Shown here: one piece after another, positions 30,848 through 38,017 of the stretch
Layout of the letters: every line of letters starts with the position of its first letter
Position numbering within the stretch: the stretch's first letter is position 1
Source of the DNA: JAAKFL01 sp964629645
GTDB lineage: Bacteria > Chlamydiota > Chlamydiia > Chlamydiales > SLFE01
Length of the DNA: 49,629 nt
Direction: 5' to 3'
Assembly (NCBI GenBank): GCA_964629645.1
Contig: CAZVSU010000006.1
Coordinates: 1-49,629, forward strand
Position numbers and translations under genes: made by a program
Notes under the pieces: generated by a model
The model's database searches: none
Seen by the model: the letters and a program-made list of their open reading frames with translations, nothing else
Told to the model about the DNA's origin: nothing

Positions 30848-32470
30848 ATGTCAAAAAAACAAATACAGTTTGAAGAAAAGGCGCGTCAGAAAATTTTAAA
30901 AGGGGTGACCACCCTTGCTGACGCTGTGAAAGTGACGCTAGGACCCAAAGGGCGCAATGTCATCATTGACAAGTCATACGGCGCTCCCCACATCACAAAA
31001 GATGGTGTCACGGTCGCAAAAGAGATCGATTTGGAAGACAAATCCGAGAATATGGGCGCACAGATGGTCAAAGAAGTGGCCAGCAAAACTGCTGATAAAG
31101 CAGGAGACGGCACCACAACGGCGACTGTTCTTGCCGAAGCGATTTACAAAGAAGGACTTCGCAACGTCGTCGCGGGCGCCAACCCGATGGACTTAAAGCG
31201 CGGCATGGACCTCGCTGTCGCCGAAGCTGTCAAACACCTTGATTCCCTCAGCAAAAAGATCGAAGGACACGAAGAAATCGCCCAGGTGGCCACTATTTCT
31301 GCTAACAATGACCCCGAAATCGGTCAACTGATCGCAGAAGCTATGGAAAAGGTCGGCAAAGACGGCACGATCACGGTGGAAGATGCCAAAGGATTTGAAA
31401 CCACACTCGAAGTTGTCAAAGGAATGAATTTCGATCGCGGTTATCTGTCTGCCTACTTCATGACTGACACTGAAAGCCAAGATTGTGTGTTAGAGGATGC
31501 TTATATCCTACTCTTCGATAAAAAAATCAGCGCGATCAAAGACATGATCCCGATCCTACAAGCTGTAGCTGAGACGGGTAAAGGTCTTTTGATTATTGCT
31601 GAGGACGTTGAGGGCGATGCTCTGGCAACTCTTGTCGTGAACCGCCTCCGCGCGGGCCTTAAAGTTTGCGCTGTGAAAGCCCCAGGTTTTGGCGACCGCC
31701 GAAAAGCGATGCTCGAAGACCTCGCAATTTTGACAGGGGCTCAGGTGATCAGCGAAGAACTTGGCCTCAAGCTGGAAAACACCGCAATCGATCAATTGGG
31801 ACGCGCCAAAAAAATCGTGGTCTCTAAAGAAGATACCACAGTTGTCGAAGGGTACGGAGACAAGAAACGCGTTCAAGAACGTGCTGATCTCATTAAGCGG
31901 CAGATCGCCGACAGCACCTCGGATTACGACAAAGAGAAGCTCCAAGAGCGCCTGGCAAAACTTGTCGGCGGAGTCGGCGTGATCCGCGTCGGCGGCTTCA
32001 CCGAAGTCGAAATGAAAGAGAGAAAAGATCGTGTTGAAGATGCCCAGCATGCCACCCAGGCAGCTGTTGCAGAAGGGATACTCCCGGGCGGCGGCATAGG
32101 GCTGATCCGATGCATCCCGACACTGGAAAAACTGGCGGCTGATAAGTCCAGCGATATCCGGACCGGGGTTCAGATTGTGATCCGCGCACTCTCAGCTCCT
32201 CTTCGCCAGATCGCAAGGAATGCCGGCCAGGAAGACTCTCTGATTCTTCAGAAGGTCCAGGGAATGAAAACCAATGAGGGATACGATGCCTTGCGCGACG
32301 AGTTTGTCGACATGTACAAAAGCGGTATTGTCGATCCCAAAAAAGTGGTGCGCTCCGCTCTTGAAAATGCCGTATCGATTGCCGGCATGCTCTTGACAAC
32401 AGAGGCATTGATTACCGATGCACCTGAAGAGAAAAAGAAGGAAGCTGCGGTTCCCGCAATGGATTATTAA
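30848..32470 (+). CDS. groEL: Chaperonin GroEL (60 kDa)
   Basis: 540 residues. Hallmarks are VTLGPKGRNVIIDKSYGAP, the ATP-binding GDGTTTATVLAEAI, ISANNDPEIGQLI, KVGKDGTITVEDAKG, the inter-ring and apical segments, and AEGILPGGGIGLIRC near the equatorial end. The C-terminus is EEKKKEAAVPAMDY, without the GGM repeats of E. coli GroEL. Given the full motif set and the linked groES, this is the primary chaperonin; chlamydiae also have GroEL paralogues lacking groES. A strong terminator follows 36 bases after the stop. Confidence 0.97.
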   Translation: MSKKQIQFEEKARQKILKGVTTLADAVKVTLGPKGRNVIIDKSYGAPHITKDGVTVAKEIDLEDKSENMGAQMVKEVASKTADKAGDGTTTATVLAEAIYKEGLRNVVAGANPMDLKRGMDLAVAEAVKHLDSLSKKIEGHEEIAQVATISANNDPEIGQLIAEAMEKVGKDGTITVEDAKGFETTLEVVKGMNFDRGYLSAYFMTDTESQDCVLEDAYILLFDKKISAIKDMIPILQAVAETGKGLLIIAEDVEGDALATLVVNRLRAGLKVCAVKAPGFGDRRKAMLEDLAILTGAQVISEELGLKLENTAIDQLGRAKKIVVSKEDTTVVEGYGDKKRVQERADLIKRQIADSTSDYDKEKLQERLAKLVGGVGVIRVGGFTEVEMKERKDRVEDAQHATQAAVAEGILPGGGIGLIRCIPTLEKLAADKSSDIRTGVQIVIRALSAPLRQIARNAGQEDSLILQKVQGMKTNEGYDALRDEFVDMYKSGIVDPKKVVRSALENAVSIAGMLLTTEALITDAPEEKKKEAAVPAMDY

Positions 32471-32506
32471 TCGACAATCTGCTAATCAGTAGAGCATATT
32501 GAGCGA

Positions 32507-32545
32507 CCTGCCACCGCCTCACTTGAGCGGCGGCAGGTTTTTTTT
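32507..32545 (+). terminator. Rho-independent terminator after groEL
   Basis: The stem CCTGCC-A-CCGC pairs with GCGG-C-GGCAGG (32507-32537, one internal mismatch) and is followed by eight T residues (32538-32545). The Shine-Dalgarno (GGAGA) of the next gene starts directly after the T-tract, so that gene depends on read-through or on a transcript starting inside this region. Confidence 0.9.
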
Positions 32546-32555
32546 GGAGATCGTT

Positions 32556-33134
32556 ATGAAAAAATTCTTCTCTGCCCTTGTCTTAATGATCATTGTGGCC
32601 CTTGCCCTGACCTGGATGTTTAAAGCGCAGATCCTGTCGACGATTCTCTCCCGCCGTCCCGACCTTTCCATTACGCTTGAATCTCTTGAGCTTGGCAGAC
32701 GCAGCGTTCAACTCAATAAGGTAAGAGCCGAAGATAGAAGAATCGGCACTACCCTGACCTTTCACTCCATCAATATCGAAACTGATCTCTTCAAAATTTT
32801 GAATCCTGTTGTCGTTATCGACCGAATTGAACTCAATAAAGTCAACGTCGTGAACAATGTCAGCAATCTCAACTTCAATTCCCTGACCTCGCTTTTTCTG
32901 TCGGAAAGAAAAAAAGAGCCCCCTCCCCCGCCGGAAGCGGAGCAAAGGTTTATCGTCAAGGAGCTCAGCGCAAATCATGTGGATCTTGTCGTTGAAAACC
33001 CCATTTCAGAAAGGCCGATTTTAAAGGCCAGTATCCCAAGCCTCAACGTCAGAAACCTTGGCGAAGGCGAGCCCATTACACTTGAACAGATCATTAGAGC
33101 GATCGCTCGCCAGGCGGAACAAAATAAAAGCTGA
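32556..33134 (+). CDS. Small membrane-anchored AsmA-like protein
   Basis: 192 residues from the ATG at 32556 (the frame is open upstream through the terminator). An N-terminal membrane anchor (KKFFSALVLMIIVALALTWMF) is followed by short beta-strand repeats typical of AsmA/DUF748 proteins: LESLELGRRSVQLNKVRAED, NPVVVIDRIELNKVNVV and IVKELSANHVDLVVENP. AsmA-like proteins form lipid-carrying bridges in the envelope, but this one is short and may be only an N-terminal-type module. A KKEPPPPPEA linker lies in the middle. The stop codon falls in a GCTGAAC direct repeat at the edge of a MITE-like element. Confidence 0.6.
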   Translation: MKKFFSALVLMIIVALALTWMFKAQILSTILSRRPDLSITLESLELGRRSVQLNKVRAEDRRIGTTLTFHSINIETDLFKILNPVVVIDRIELNKVNVVNNVSNLNFNSLTSLFLSERKKEPPPPPEAEQRFIVKELSANHVDLVVENPISERPILKASIPSLNVRNLGEGEPITLEQIIRAIARQAEQNKS

Positions 33135-33242
33135 ACAGTCAATGGTGTCAAGTTAAGGGAGTTTCCTCCGAGAAGAAAAAATCACGAGATTGAAGTCCTT
33201 AGCCAGTCAGAAATTGTCTCAACCTGACACCATTGGCTGAAC
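33130..33242. mobile_element. MITE-like inverted-repeat element
   Basis: Two 18-base arms in inverted orientation with two mismatches, CAATGGTGTCAAGTTAAG (33140-33157) and CTCAACCTGACACCATTG (33218-33235), enclose 60 bases without a gene. The element is flanked by 7-base direct repeats GCTGAAC (33130-33136 and 33236-33242), which would be a target-site duplication; on the left there are three extra bases before the arm. The size and structure fit a non-autonomous insertion element. No transposase with matching ends is visible in the window. Confidence 0.55.
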
Positions 33243-33382
33243 CAGGGATCTTTTCTCACTTCAGAGGGGCGTCCTTTGTCAATTCAAGAATCAAAATTTA
33301 TTCAAAGAAAACAATTCCTTTAAATCAAATTAATTCCCGATCGATAGGATTGAGTTTATCCATTAGATTTTGGGAGGAAAAT

Positions 33383-33811
33383 ATGGAAAATAATTTATCA
33401 GGAATAGCCAATATCAGTCTCAGTTTTATTAATTTAGACGTTGATAGCCAAGAGCAGGTTGCCAAATGTTTAGTCAACTACACAGTGGACCCGGACGGCA
33501 TTTGCGAGCACATCTCGCACGTCATTTATGTGTTGATGGAAGAGATCAAACATCTTTTCGACGCTTCGGATTGGGATAAAGCCGTCCGTGCGCTCGAACA
33601 AAAACAAACAAAGCTGATTCCAAGCTTGGTTGTGCATATGCTTCCTGAAAAGTCATTAAGAAAAACGAGCGAATATGGCGTGAAAATACTCGTCGATGCA
33701 AATCGCATGAGACGCGTTCCTGTTCCCCGATCGTTGATACAATTCATTGAGAAGAATTTGACGGTCGATCATGTTGCGAGCGCAATCGCTGACTATATCG
33801 ACACCCTCTAA
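33383..33811 (+). CDS. Small hypothetical protein
   Basis: 142 residues from the ATG at 33383, chosen because GGGAGG lies five bases upstream; the frame is open 50 codons further upstream into the inverted-repeat element, but that part looks non-coding. The protein is soluble with no signal peptide. It has a patterned beta start (GIANISLSFINLDVDS), a central amphipathic helix (ISHVIYVLMEEIKHLFDAS) and a C-terminal half with SLRKTSEYGVKILVDANRMRR and HVASAIADYIDTL. I recognise no family. It is alone between the MITE-like element and the oppositely oriented pyruvate kinase gene; a weak 6-bp hairpin (33830-33852) follows it. Confidence 0.6.
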   Translation: MENNLSGIANISLSFINLDVDSQEQVAKCLVNYTVDPDGICEHISHVIYVLMEEIKHLFDASDWDKAVRALEQKQTKLIPSLVVHMLPEKSLRKTSEYGVKILVDANRMRRVPVPRSLIQFIEKNLTVDHVASAIADYIDTL

Positions 33812-33947
33812 ACACTTGATTTGTGGTGATGACAGTTTCTTATAAGCTGTCACTTGGGAAACAGATTCGCCACAGATCATTTCTTTAGACATCTTATCAG
33901 GATTCGACTCAACCCCCTTGACATGGGAAACCCTTGCAGGATGAGGG

Positions 33948-35711
33948 CTAAACGACAAGCCCTTTGTAGACGATCGATTTTTCCGGGACAAGCGTCACCA
34001 GCTGCCCTTCATTTAAGATGCGTGTCGCATCATCAGCTCTGGTGATGACCGGCTTATTGAACTCCTTGGCCACCTTCAAAAGCTCCTCTTCAGACTGTGT
34101 GTCGTCAATATGGTTTTGCAAGACAATGCCGGCTGCGCTTTTGACAAGCGGCAGGTAGGCTTTTTCGTAATAGGTCAGCACAAGGATGCGGCCCCGCGTA
34201 TTGTAGACCTTTTTTTGATCGGGAGAGAAGACAATGACGACATTGCCATGCACATTTTCACCGTAGGACGCATATCCACGCACCAAGACATCTCCAATAC
34301 TTTCCACCATCATGGTGTTTGTTGTGCCGGTAAAACCAAAAGGCTGTCCAGCGGTGACCACAACGAGATCGCCGTAGGAGACAAGGTCTTTTTCAAGGGC
34401 AAATAAGCTGAGCGCGTTAAACGCCTCTTCAACAGATTGAGGCTCCTCTTTGTAAAAAGGGACCACACCCCACACGAAAGCAAGCTGGTGGTAGCACTTT
34501 TTCTTGCTCGTCATCGCAATGATCGGGATTTTAGGGCGGAGGCGGGCGATCAATTTAGGCGTCAGGCCGCTTTGCGTGAATGTAAAAATGGCTTTTGCAT
34601 TCGAACTGTAAGCCGTTTTGGCGGCTGCAAGTGTCACTGCGGAGGGGACGTCGTTGTACACGATTTCCGAATGTTTCTGTAAAAATTCTTTATAAGGAAA
34701 ATCTTCCTCAGCCTCAGTGGCAATGCTTTTCATCACCTCAACGACCCGAACGGGATACTGCCCTACCGCGGTCTCGCCTGACAGCATAACGGCGCTTGTG
34801 CTGTCGTATATTGCGTTGGCGACATCCGATGTTTCAGCTCTTGTGGGTCGGGGATTGTGTATCATGGATTCCAGCATATGAGTCGCTGTCACTGCAGGTT
34901 TACCTGTAAAACAGGCTTTTCGGATCATCATTTTTTGTAGCCTAGGCACCTGAGTTAAAGGAACTTCAACCCCAAGATCACCTCTAGCCACCATGATACC
35001 GTCAGCAGCTTGGAGGATGCTGTCAACATTGTCGACTCCCTGTCGATTTTCGATCTTTGCGATCACCCAGATATCGGTCTTATTTTCGAGACGTAATAGC
35101 TCTTTGACTGCGACGACATGATCGGCCGAGCGAATGAATGAGGCGGCGATGATATCAATATCGTGATCGCAACCAAACTTTATATCGGCAAGATCTTTTT
35201 CACTCACGACAGGGAGGTTAAGATCCGAATTGGGCACATTGATCCCTTTTCGGGACTTTATGATGCCGCCGTTTTCTATCTCGACAACCACCCCTTCGGC
35301 GTCTCTACTGATGACAGTCGATGAAATATAGCCGTTATCGAAAAGGACTGTCATTCCCACCTCTAAAAGATCAAGGACATGGGGAGGGCGGACGGAAATG
35401 CGCTCTGCATTTCCCAAGACACTATCTTTGACCAAGCGCCAATGGTGGCGGGGCGGAACACTGCAAAACCCATTTTCAACATCGCCTACCCTAATTTCCG
35501 GACCTTTTGTGTCGAGCATGATCGCAATCGGCACATCCATTTCTTCGCGGGCCTCTTTGACCATGTCAATCACTTTAGCGTGGTCGGCATGTTCACCGTG
35601 GCTGAAGTTAAGCCGTGCTACATTCATCCCCGCCTTAATCAATGCCCGAATCGATTCAGGATCACTGACTGCCGGTCCAATCGTACAGATGATTTTTGTT
35701 CTTGTCAGCAT
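33948..35711 (-). CDS. pyk: Pyruvate kinase with C-terminal PEP-utiliser-like domain
   Basis: 587 residues. The N-terminal barrel has TKIICTIGPAVSDPESI, NVARLNFSHGEHADH, IAIMLDTKGPEIRVGD, and the signature region IWVIAKIENRQGVDNVDSI and GIMVARGDLGVEVPL, with THMLESMIHNPRPTRAETSDVANAI. It catalyses the last step of glycolysis, PEP + ADP to pyruvate + ATP. The last about 85 residues (RGRILVLTYYEKAYLPLVKSA... to VPEKSIVYKG) resemble the extra C-terminal domain of Bacillus-type pyruvate kinase, which is homologous to the phosphohistidine domain of PEP-utilising enzymes but here seems to lack the TSH histidine motif. Classical chlamydial Pyk is about 485 residues, so this form is longer. Confidence 0.93.
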   Translation of the reverse strand: MLTRTKIICTIGPAVSDPESIRALIKAGMNVARLNFSHGEHADHAKVIDMVKEAREEMDVPIAIMLDTKGPEIRVGDVENGFCSVPPRHHWRLVKDSVLGNAERISVRPPHVLDLLEVGMTVLFDNGYISSTVISRDAEGVVVEIENGGIIKSRKGINVPNSDLNLPVVSEKDLADIKFGCDHDIDIIAASFIRSADHVVAVKELLRLENKTDIWVIAKIENRQGVDNVDSILQAADGIMVARGDLGVEVPLTQVPRLQKMMIRKACFTGKPAVTATHMLESMIHNPRPTRAETSDVANAIYDSTSAVMLSGETAVGQYPVRVVEVMKSIATEAEEDFPYKEFLQKHSEIVYNDVPSAVTLAAAKTAYSSNAKAIFTFTQSGLTPKLIARLRPKIPIIAMTSKKKCYHQLAFVWGVVPFYKEEPQSVEEAFNALSLFALEKDLVSYGDLVVVTAGQPFGFTGTTNTMMVESIGDVLVRGYASYGENVHGNVVIVFSPDQKKVYNTRGRILVLTYYEKAYLPLVKSAAGIVLQNHIDDTQSEEELLKVAKEFNKPVITRADDATRILNEGQLVTLVPEKSIVYKGLVV

Positions 35712-35768
35712 GATACCTGAAGAATAGGTTAAAGCTGCCTGAAGTGCAAGCGCTTTTCACGAAAGGGA

Positions 35769-35819
35769 TTAGGGGACGTCTTCCAATTTCGAATGACTTC
35801 ACTTGAAGACGTCCTCTAA
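35769..35819. repeat. 51-base inverted repeat of the AGGGGRCGTCTTC family
   Basis: Arms TTAGGGGACGTCTTCCA (35769-35785) and TTGAAGACGTCCTCTAA (35803-35819) are complementary at 15 of 17 positions around a 17-base loop. The left arm plus the adjoining bases are closely similar to 30389-30406 (end of pepF) and 49554-49571 (in the transposase remnant). It lies upstream of pyk, 58 bases before the ATG on the minus strand, so it could fold in an mRNA or DNA cruciform. Most likely a small mobile or repeated element. Confidence 0.55.
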
Positions 35820-35897
35820 AGTAAAGCTGTTATCAAATCATCGCAAATAATTCCTGCAATGCTATAAAGAAGAAAAAAAGAGTCCCTGGAGGATAGA

Positions 35898-36053
35898 ATG
35901 AAGGCAAACAGTCCTGTCCAAATAAAACCGGAAAGAATAAAAAAAACGAAAAAAAAGTTGGGCATCACCTTTGAAGGGTGGCAAAATCAAGCGCGAACCA
36001 CAACTTTACAAGAGCTCAAAAATCGCATTAAAAAGGGTTATCAACATCGATAA
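35898..36053 (+). CDS. Short basic hypothetical protein (51 codons)
   Basis: An ATG with GGAGG seven bases upstream opens a 51-residue frame beginning MKANSPVQIKPERIKKTKKK and ending NRIKKGYQHR. It is very rich in Lys and Arg, with one Trp (FEGWQNQARTTTLQELK). No family is recognised. A DNA- or RNA-binding role is possible from the charge alone. Its last 26 bases overlap the end of the oppositely oriented NIF3-family gene. The strong ribosome site is the main reason to believe it is real. Confidence 0.45.
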   Translation: MKANSPVQIKPERIKKTKKKLGITFEGWQNQARTTTLQELKNRIKKGYQHR

Positions 36054-36783
36054 ATACTTGGGGGCAGTTGAAGACCTCTCCTAAGTGAACTCCGAGAGCT
36101 CTTGGACCCACCCGTTCCGTTGCATGATGACCGAACGCCAAAAAATTAATGCCCTCTTCCCGGGCCCAGTGCCACGCCGGCTCGTCGAAGCTGCCTGTAA
36201 TGAAGCAGTCGAGGCCTTCTTCCGCCGCTGCTAAAACGCTCTTGTAAGCGCCCCCCGAGATACAGCCGAGTTTTGCGACCTCGTCTCTCCCTCCCGGGGC
36301 CAATTGACAAGGGTGATCGTAATAATCCGACAGCCTAGCGATGCAAGAGTCTCTGTCCGTTTTATCGATTCTGCCCTTCACACCGATGAACTGCCCCCCT
36401 ATTTTTCCGAATGGCTCGAGATCCCGCCACCCTAAGTCTTTTGCCGCCCGCCAATTATTGCCATACTCTTGGTGGGCATCTAAAGGGAGGTGATAAGCGA
36501 GAAGAGAGATGTTATTTGCAATTAAAGCTTTTATTTTTTTCAGTTTTGTTCCGACAACAGGATAGGGATCTCGGTTCCAAAAAAGGCCGTGGTGGACAAT
36601 CAAACAGTCGATATTTTCAAGCGCCGCCCGTTCTATTGTTTCCAAAGAAGCGGAAACAGCGGTGCCAATTTTTTTAACCTGCTGCCCCCCTTCTACTTGC
36701 ATGCCATTTGGACAAAAATCTTCAAATTCGTCCACCTTAAGCAGCTCATTTGTGTACTGACAAATCTCTTGTAAAGTAATCAC
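36028..36783 (-). CDS. NIF3/DUF34 family dinuclear metal protein
   Basis: 251 residues from a GTG (VITLQEICQYTNELL), which matches the family's usual start and has GGGGGTC upstream; the frame is open 19 codons further, into the opposite rpiA start. The metal-binding motifs are present: DCLIVHHGLFW with the HHG, ISLLAYHLPLDAH, and the C-terminal FGHHATERVGPRALG. The fold is the NIF3 dinuclear site. Family members have been proposed as GTP cyclohydrolase 1 type 2 homologues, but the real function is uncertain. A homologue occurs in Chlamydia. It is divergent from rpiA with only 46 bases between the starts. Confidence 0.8.
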   Translation of the reverse strand: MITLQEICQYTNELLKVDEFEDFCPNGMQVEGGQQVKKIGTAVSASLETIERAALENIDCLIVHHGLFWNRDPYPVVGTKLKKIKALIANNISLLAYHLPLDAHQEYGNNWRAAKDLGWRDLEPFGKIGGQFIGVKGRIDKTDRDSCIARLSDYYDHPCQLAPGGRDEVAKLGCISGGAYKSVLAAAEEGLDCFITGSFDEPAWHWAREEGINFLAFGHHATERVGPRALGVHLGEVFNCPQVFIDVDNPF

Positions 36784-36829
36784 GGCGACCCCCAGAATAC
36801 GTTTTAAGGGCGAGAGTAGCATAAACATC

Positions 36830-37519
36830 ATGTCTTCCACAAACGATAAATCGCAAGCAAAAAAAGCCGCAGGCTACGCGGCAGCGAAACTCATTGAAGA
36901 CGGAATGGTCGTAGGACTCGGCACAGGATCGACGGCCTATTTTTTTATCGAGGCCCTCATTGAGCGATGCCGCAGCGGACTCTTTGTGAAGGCTGTCTCA
37001 AGCTCCCAAGCATCGAAAACGCAAGCCTCTTCAGGGGGAATTGAGATGGTCGATTTGAACACTTTGGATAAAATTGACATGACCGTCGACGGTGCCGACG
37101 AAGTGGACAAGCAGAAAAGGCTCATCAAGGGGGGGGGAGGCGCTCTCCTCAGAGAAAAAATAGTCGCCAATGCCAGTCATGAAATGATCGTGATTGTCGA
37201 CGAATCAAAAGTCGTTGAGCGTCTTGGGTCTTTTCCCCTTCCCGTTGAAATAAACCCCTTCGGATTCGATTTCACAAAACGTTTGATCGAAAAAAAAGGG
37301 TTCAAGGCCACTGCAAGAAAAAACGGCAATCAGCTATATGTGACAGATAACGGCAACTATATTTTGGATTTGAAATTTGATCACCTCCCCGGACAGCCGG
37401 AAGAACACGACAGCACCCTTAAAAAAATTCCCGGGGTTTTAGAGACCGGCTTTTTCTTTGATTTAGCAGGCAGGGTGATTGTCGGGTGCTCATCAGGTGA
37501 TGTGAAGCTATGGAGTTAA
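36830..37519 (+). CDS. rpiA: Ribose-5-phosphate isomerase A
   Basis: 229 residues. Motifs are GMVVGLGTGSTAYFFIEAL (phosphate loop), VDLNTLDKIDMTVDGADEVD, KGGGGALLREKIVAN with the catalytic Lys/Glu region, and VEINPFGFDF. It interconverts ribose-5-phosphate and ribulose-5-phosphate, feeding PRPP synthesis and thus the purine genes in this window. The gene starts 46 bases from the divergent NIF3-family start. The DUF151 gene follows 10 bases later. Complete. Confidence 0.96.
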   Translation: MSSTNDKSQAKKAAGYAAAKLIEDGMVVGLGTGSTAYFFIEALIERCRSGLFVKAVSSSQASKTQASSGGIEMVDLNTLDKIDMTVDGADEVDKQKRLIKGGGGALLREKIVANASHEMIVIVDESKVVERLGSFPLPVEINPFGFDFTKRLIEKKGFKATARKNGNQLYVTDNGNYILDLKFDHLPGQPEEHDSTLKKIPGVLETGFFFDLAGRVIVGCSSGDVKLWS

Positions 37520-37529
37520 CCATCCTGTT

Positions 37530-37964
37530 ATGTTAGAGGGACACTCAGACATGTTATCGGAGCTTGTGCTCTTGTCGTTTGACAAGGTGATGCAAACTCG
37601 TGCTTATACAGTGGTTGTGCTCGGCACAGACGACAAAAAATTTGCCATCTACACAGATCCAAGTACAGGACGGACGCTGCAATTATTCTTAACCGGCGCC
37701 GAAAAGCCCCGCCCCTTAACTCACGACCTCATGAATTCGATTCTGCATGCCCTTGATGCACGCGTGATACAAGTGGTCATCTACGATATTCAAGACACCA
37801 TCTACTTTGCCCGTCTCTTCTTGGAGCAAATGGACGGCGACATCCGCCACATCATAGAAATTGATGCCAGACCGAGCGATTCCATCATTTTTGCTTTGAT
37901 CAACAACGCTCCCATTTACTGCACGAAAGAAGTTCTGGATAAAACAATCCCTATTGAAGACTAA
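37530..37964 (+). CDS. DUF151 bifunctional nuclease-domain protein
   Basis: 144 residues covering one BFN/DUF151 domain: TRAYTVVVLGTDDKKFAIYTD, the central SILHALDARVIQVVIYDIQD, and EIDARPSDSIIFALINNAPIYCTKEVLD, which is the family's conserved (D/E)ARPSDA(L/I)ALA region. Relatives have been described as having DNase and RNase activity in plants. ATG at 37530 and 37551 are both possible. It is probably co-transcribed with rpiA. Its function in chlamydiae is unknown. Confidence 0.8.
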   Translation: MLEGHSDMLSELVLLSFDKVMQTRAYTVVVLGTDDKKFAIYTDPSTGRTLQLFLTGAEKPRPLTHDLMNSILHALDARVIQVVIYDIQDTIYFARLFLEQMDGDIRHIIEIDARPSDSIIFALINNAPIYCTKEVLDKTIPIED

Positions 37965-38017
37965 ACAACTTTCTGTCATTCTACTTGCACTCTTTATTCA
38001 TTTAAGTTGTGCGTCTC

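Noticed and set aside
33830..33852. Terminator after the small hypothetical gene.
   Set aside because: The hairpin (TGACAG/CTGTCA) has only 6 base pairs, an 11-base loop and no U-tract.
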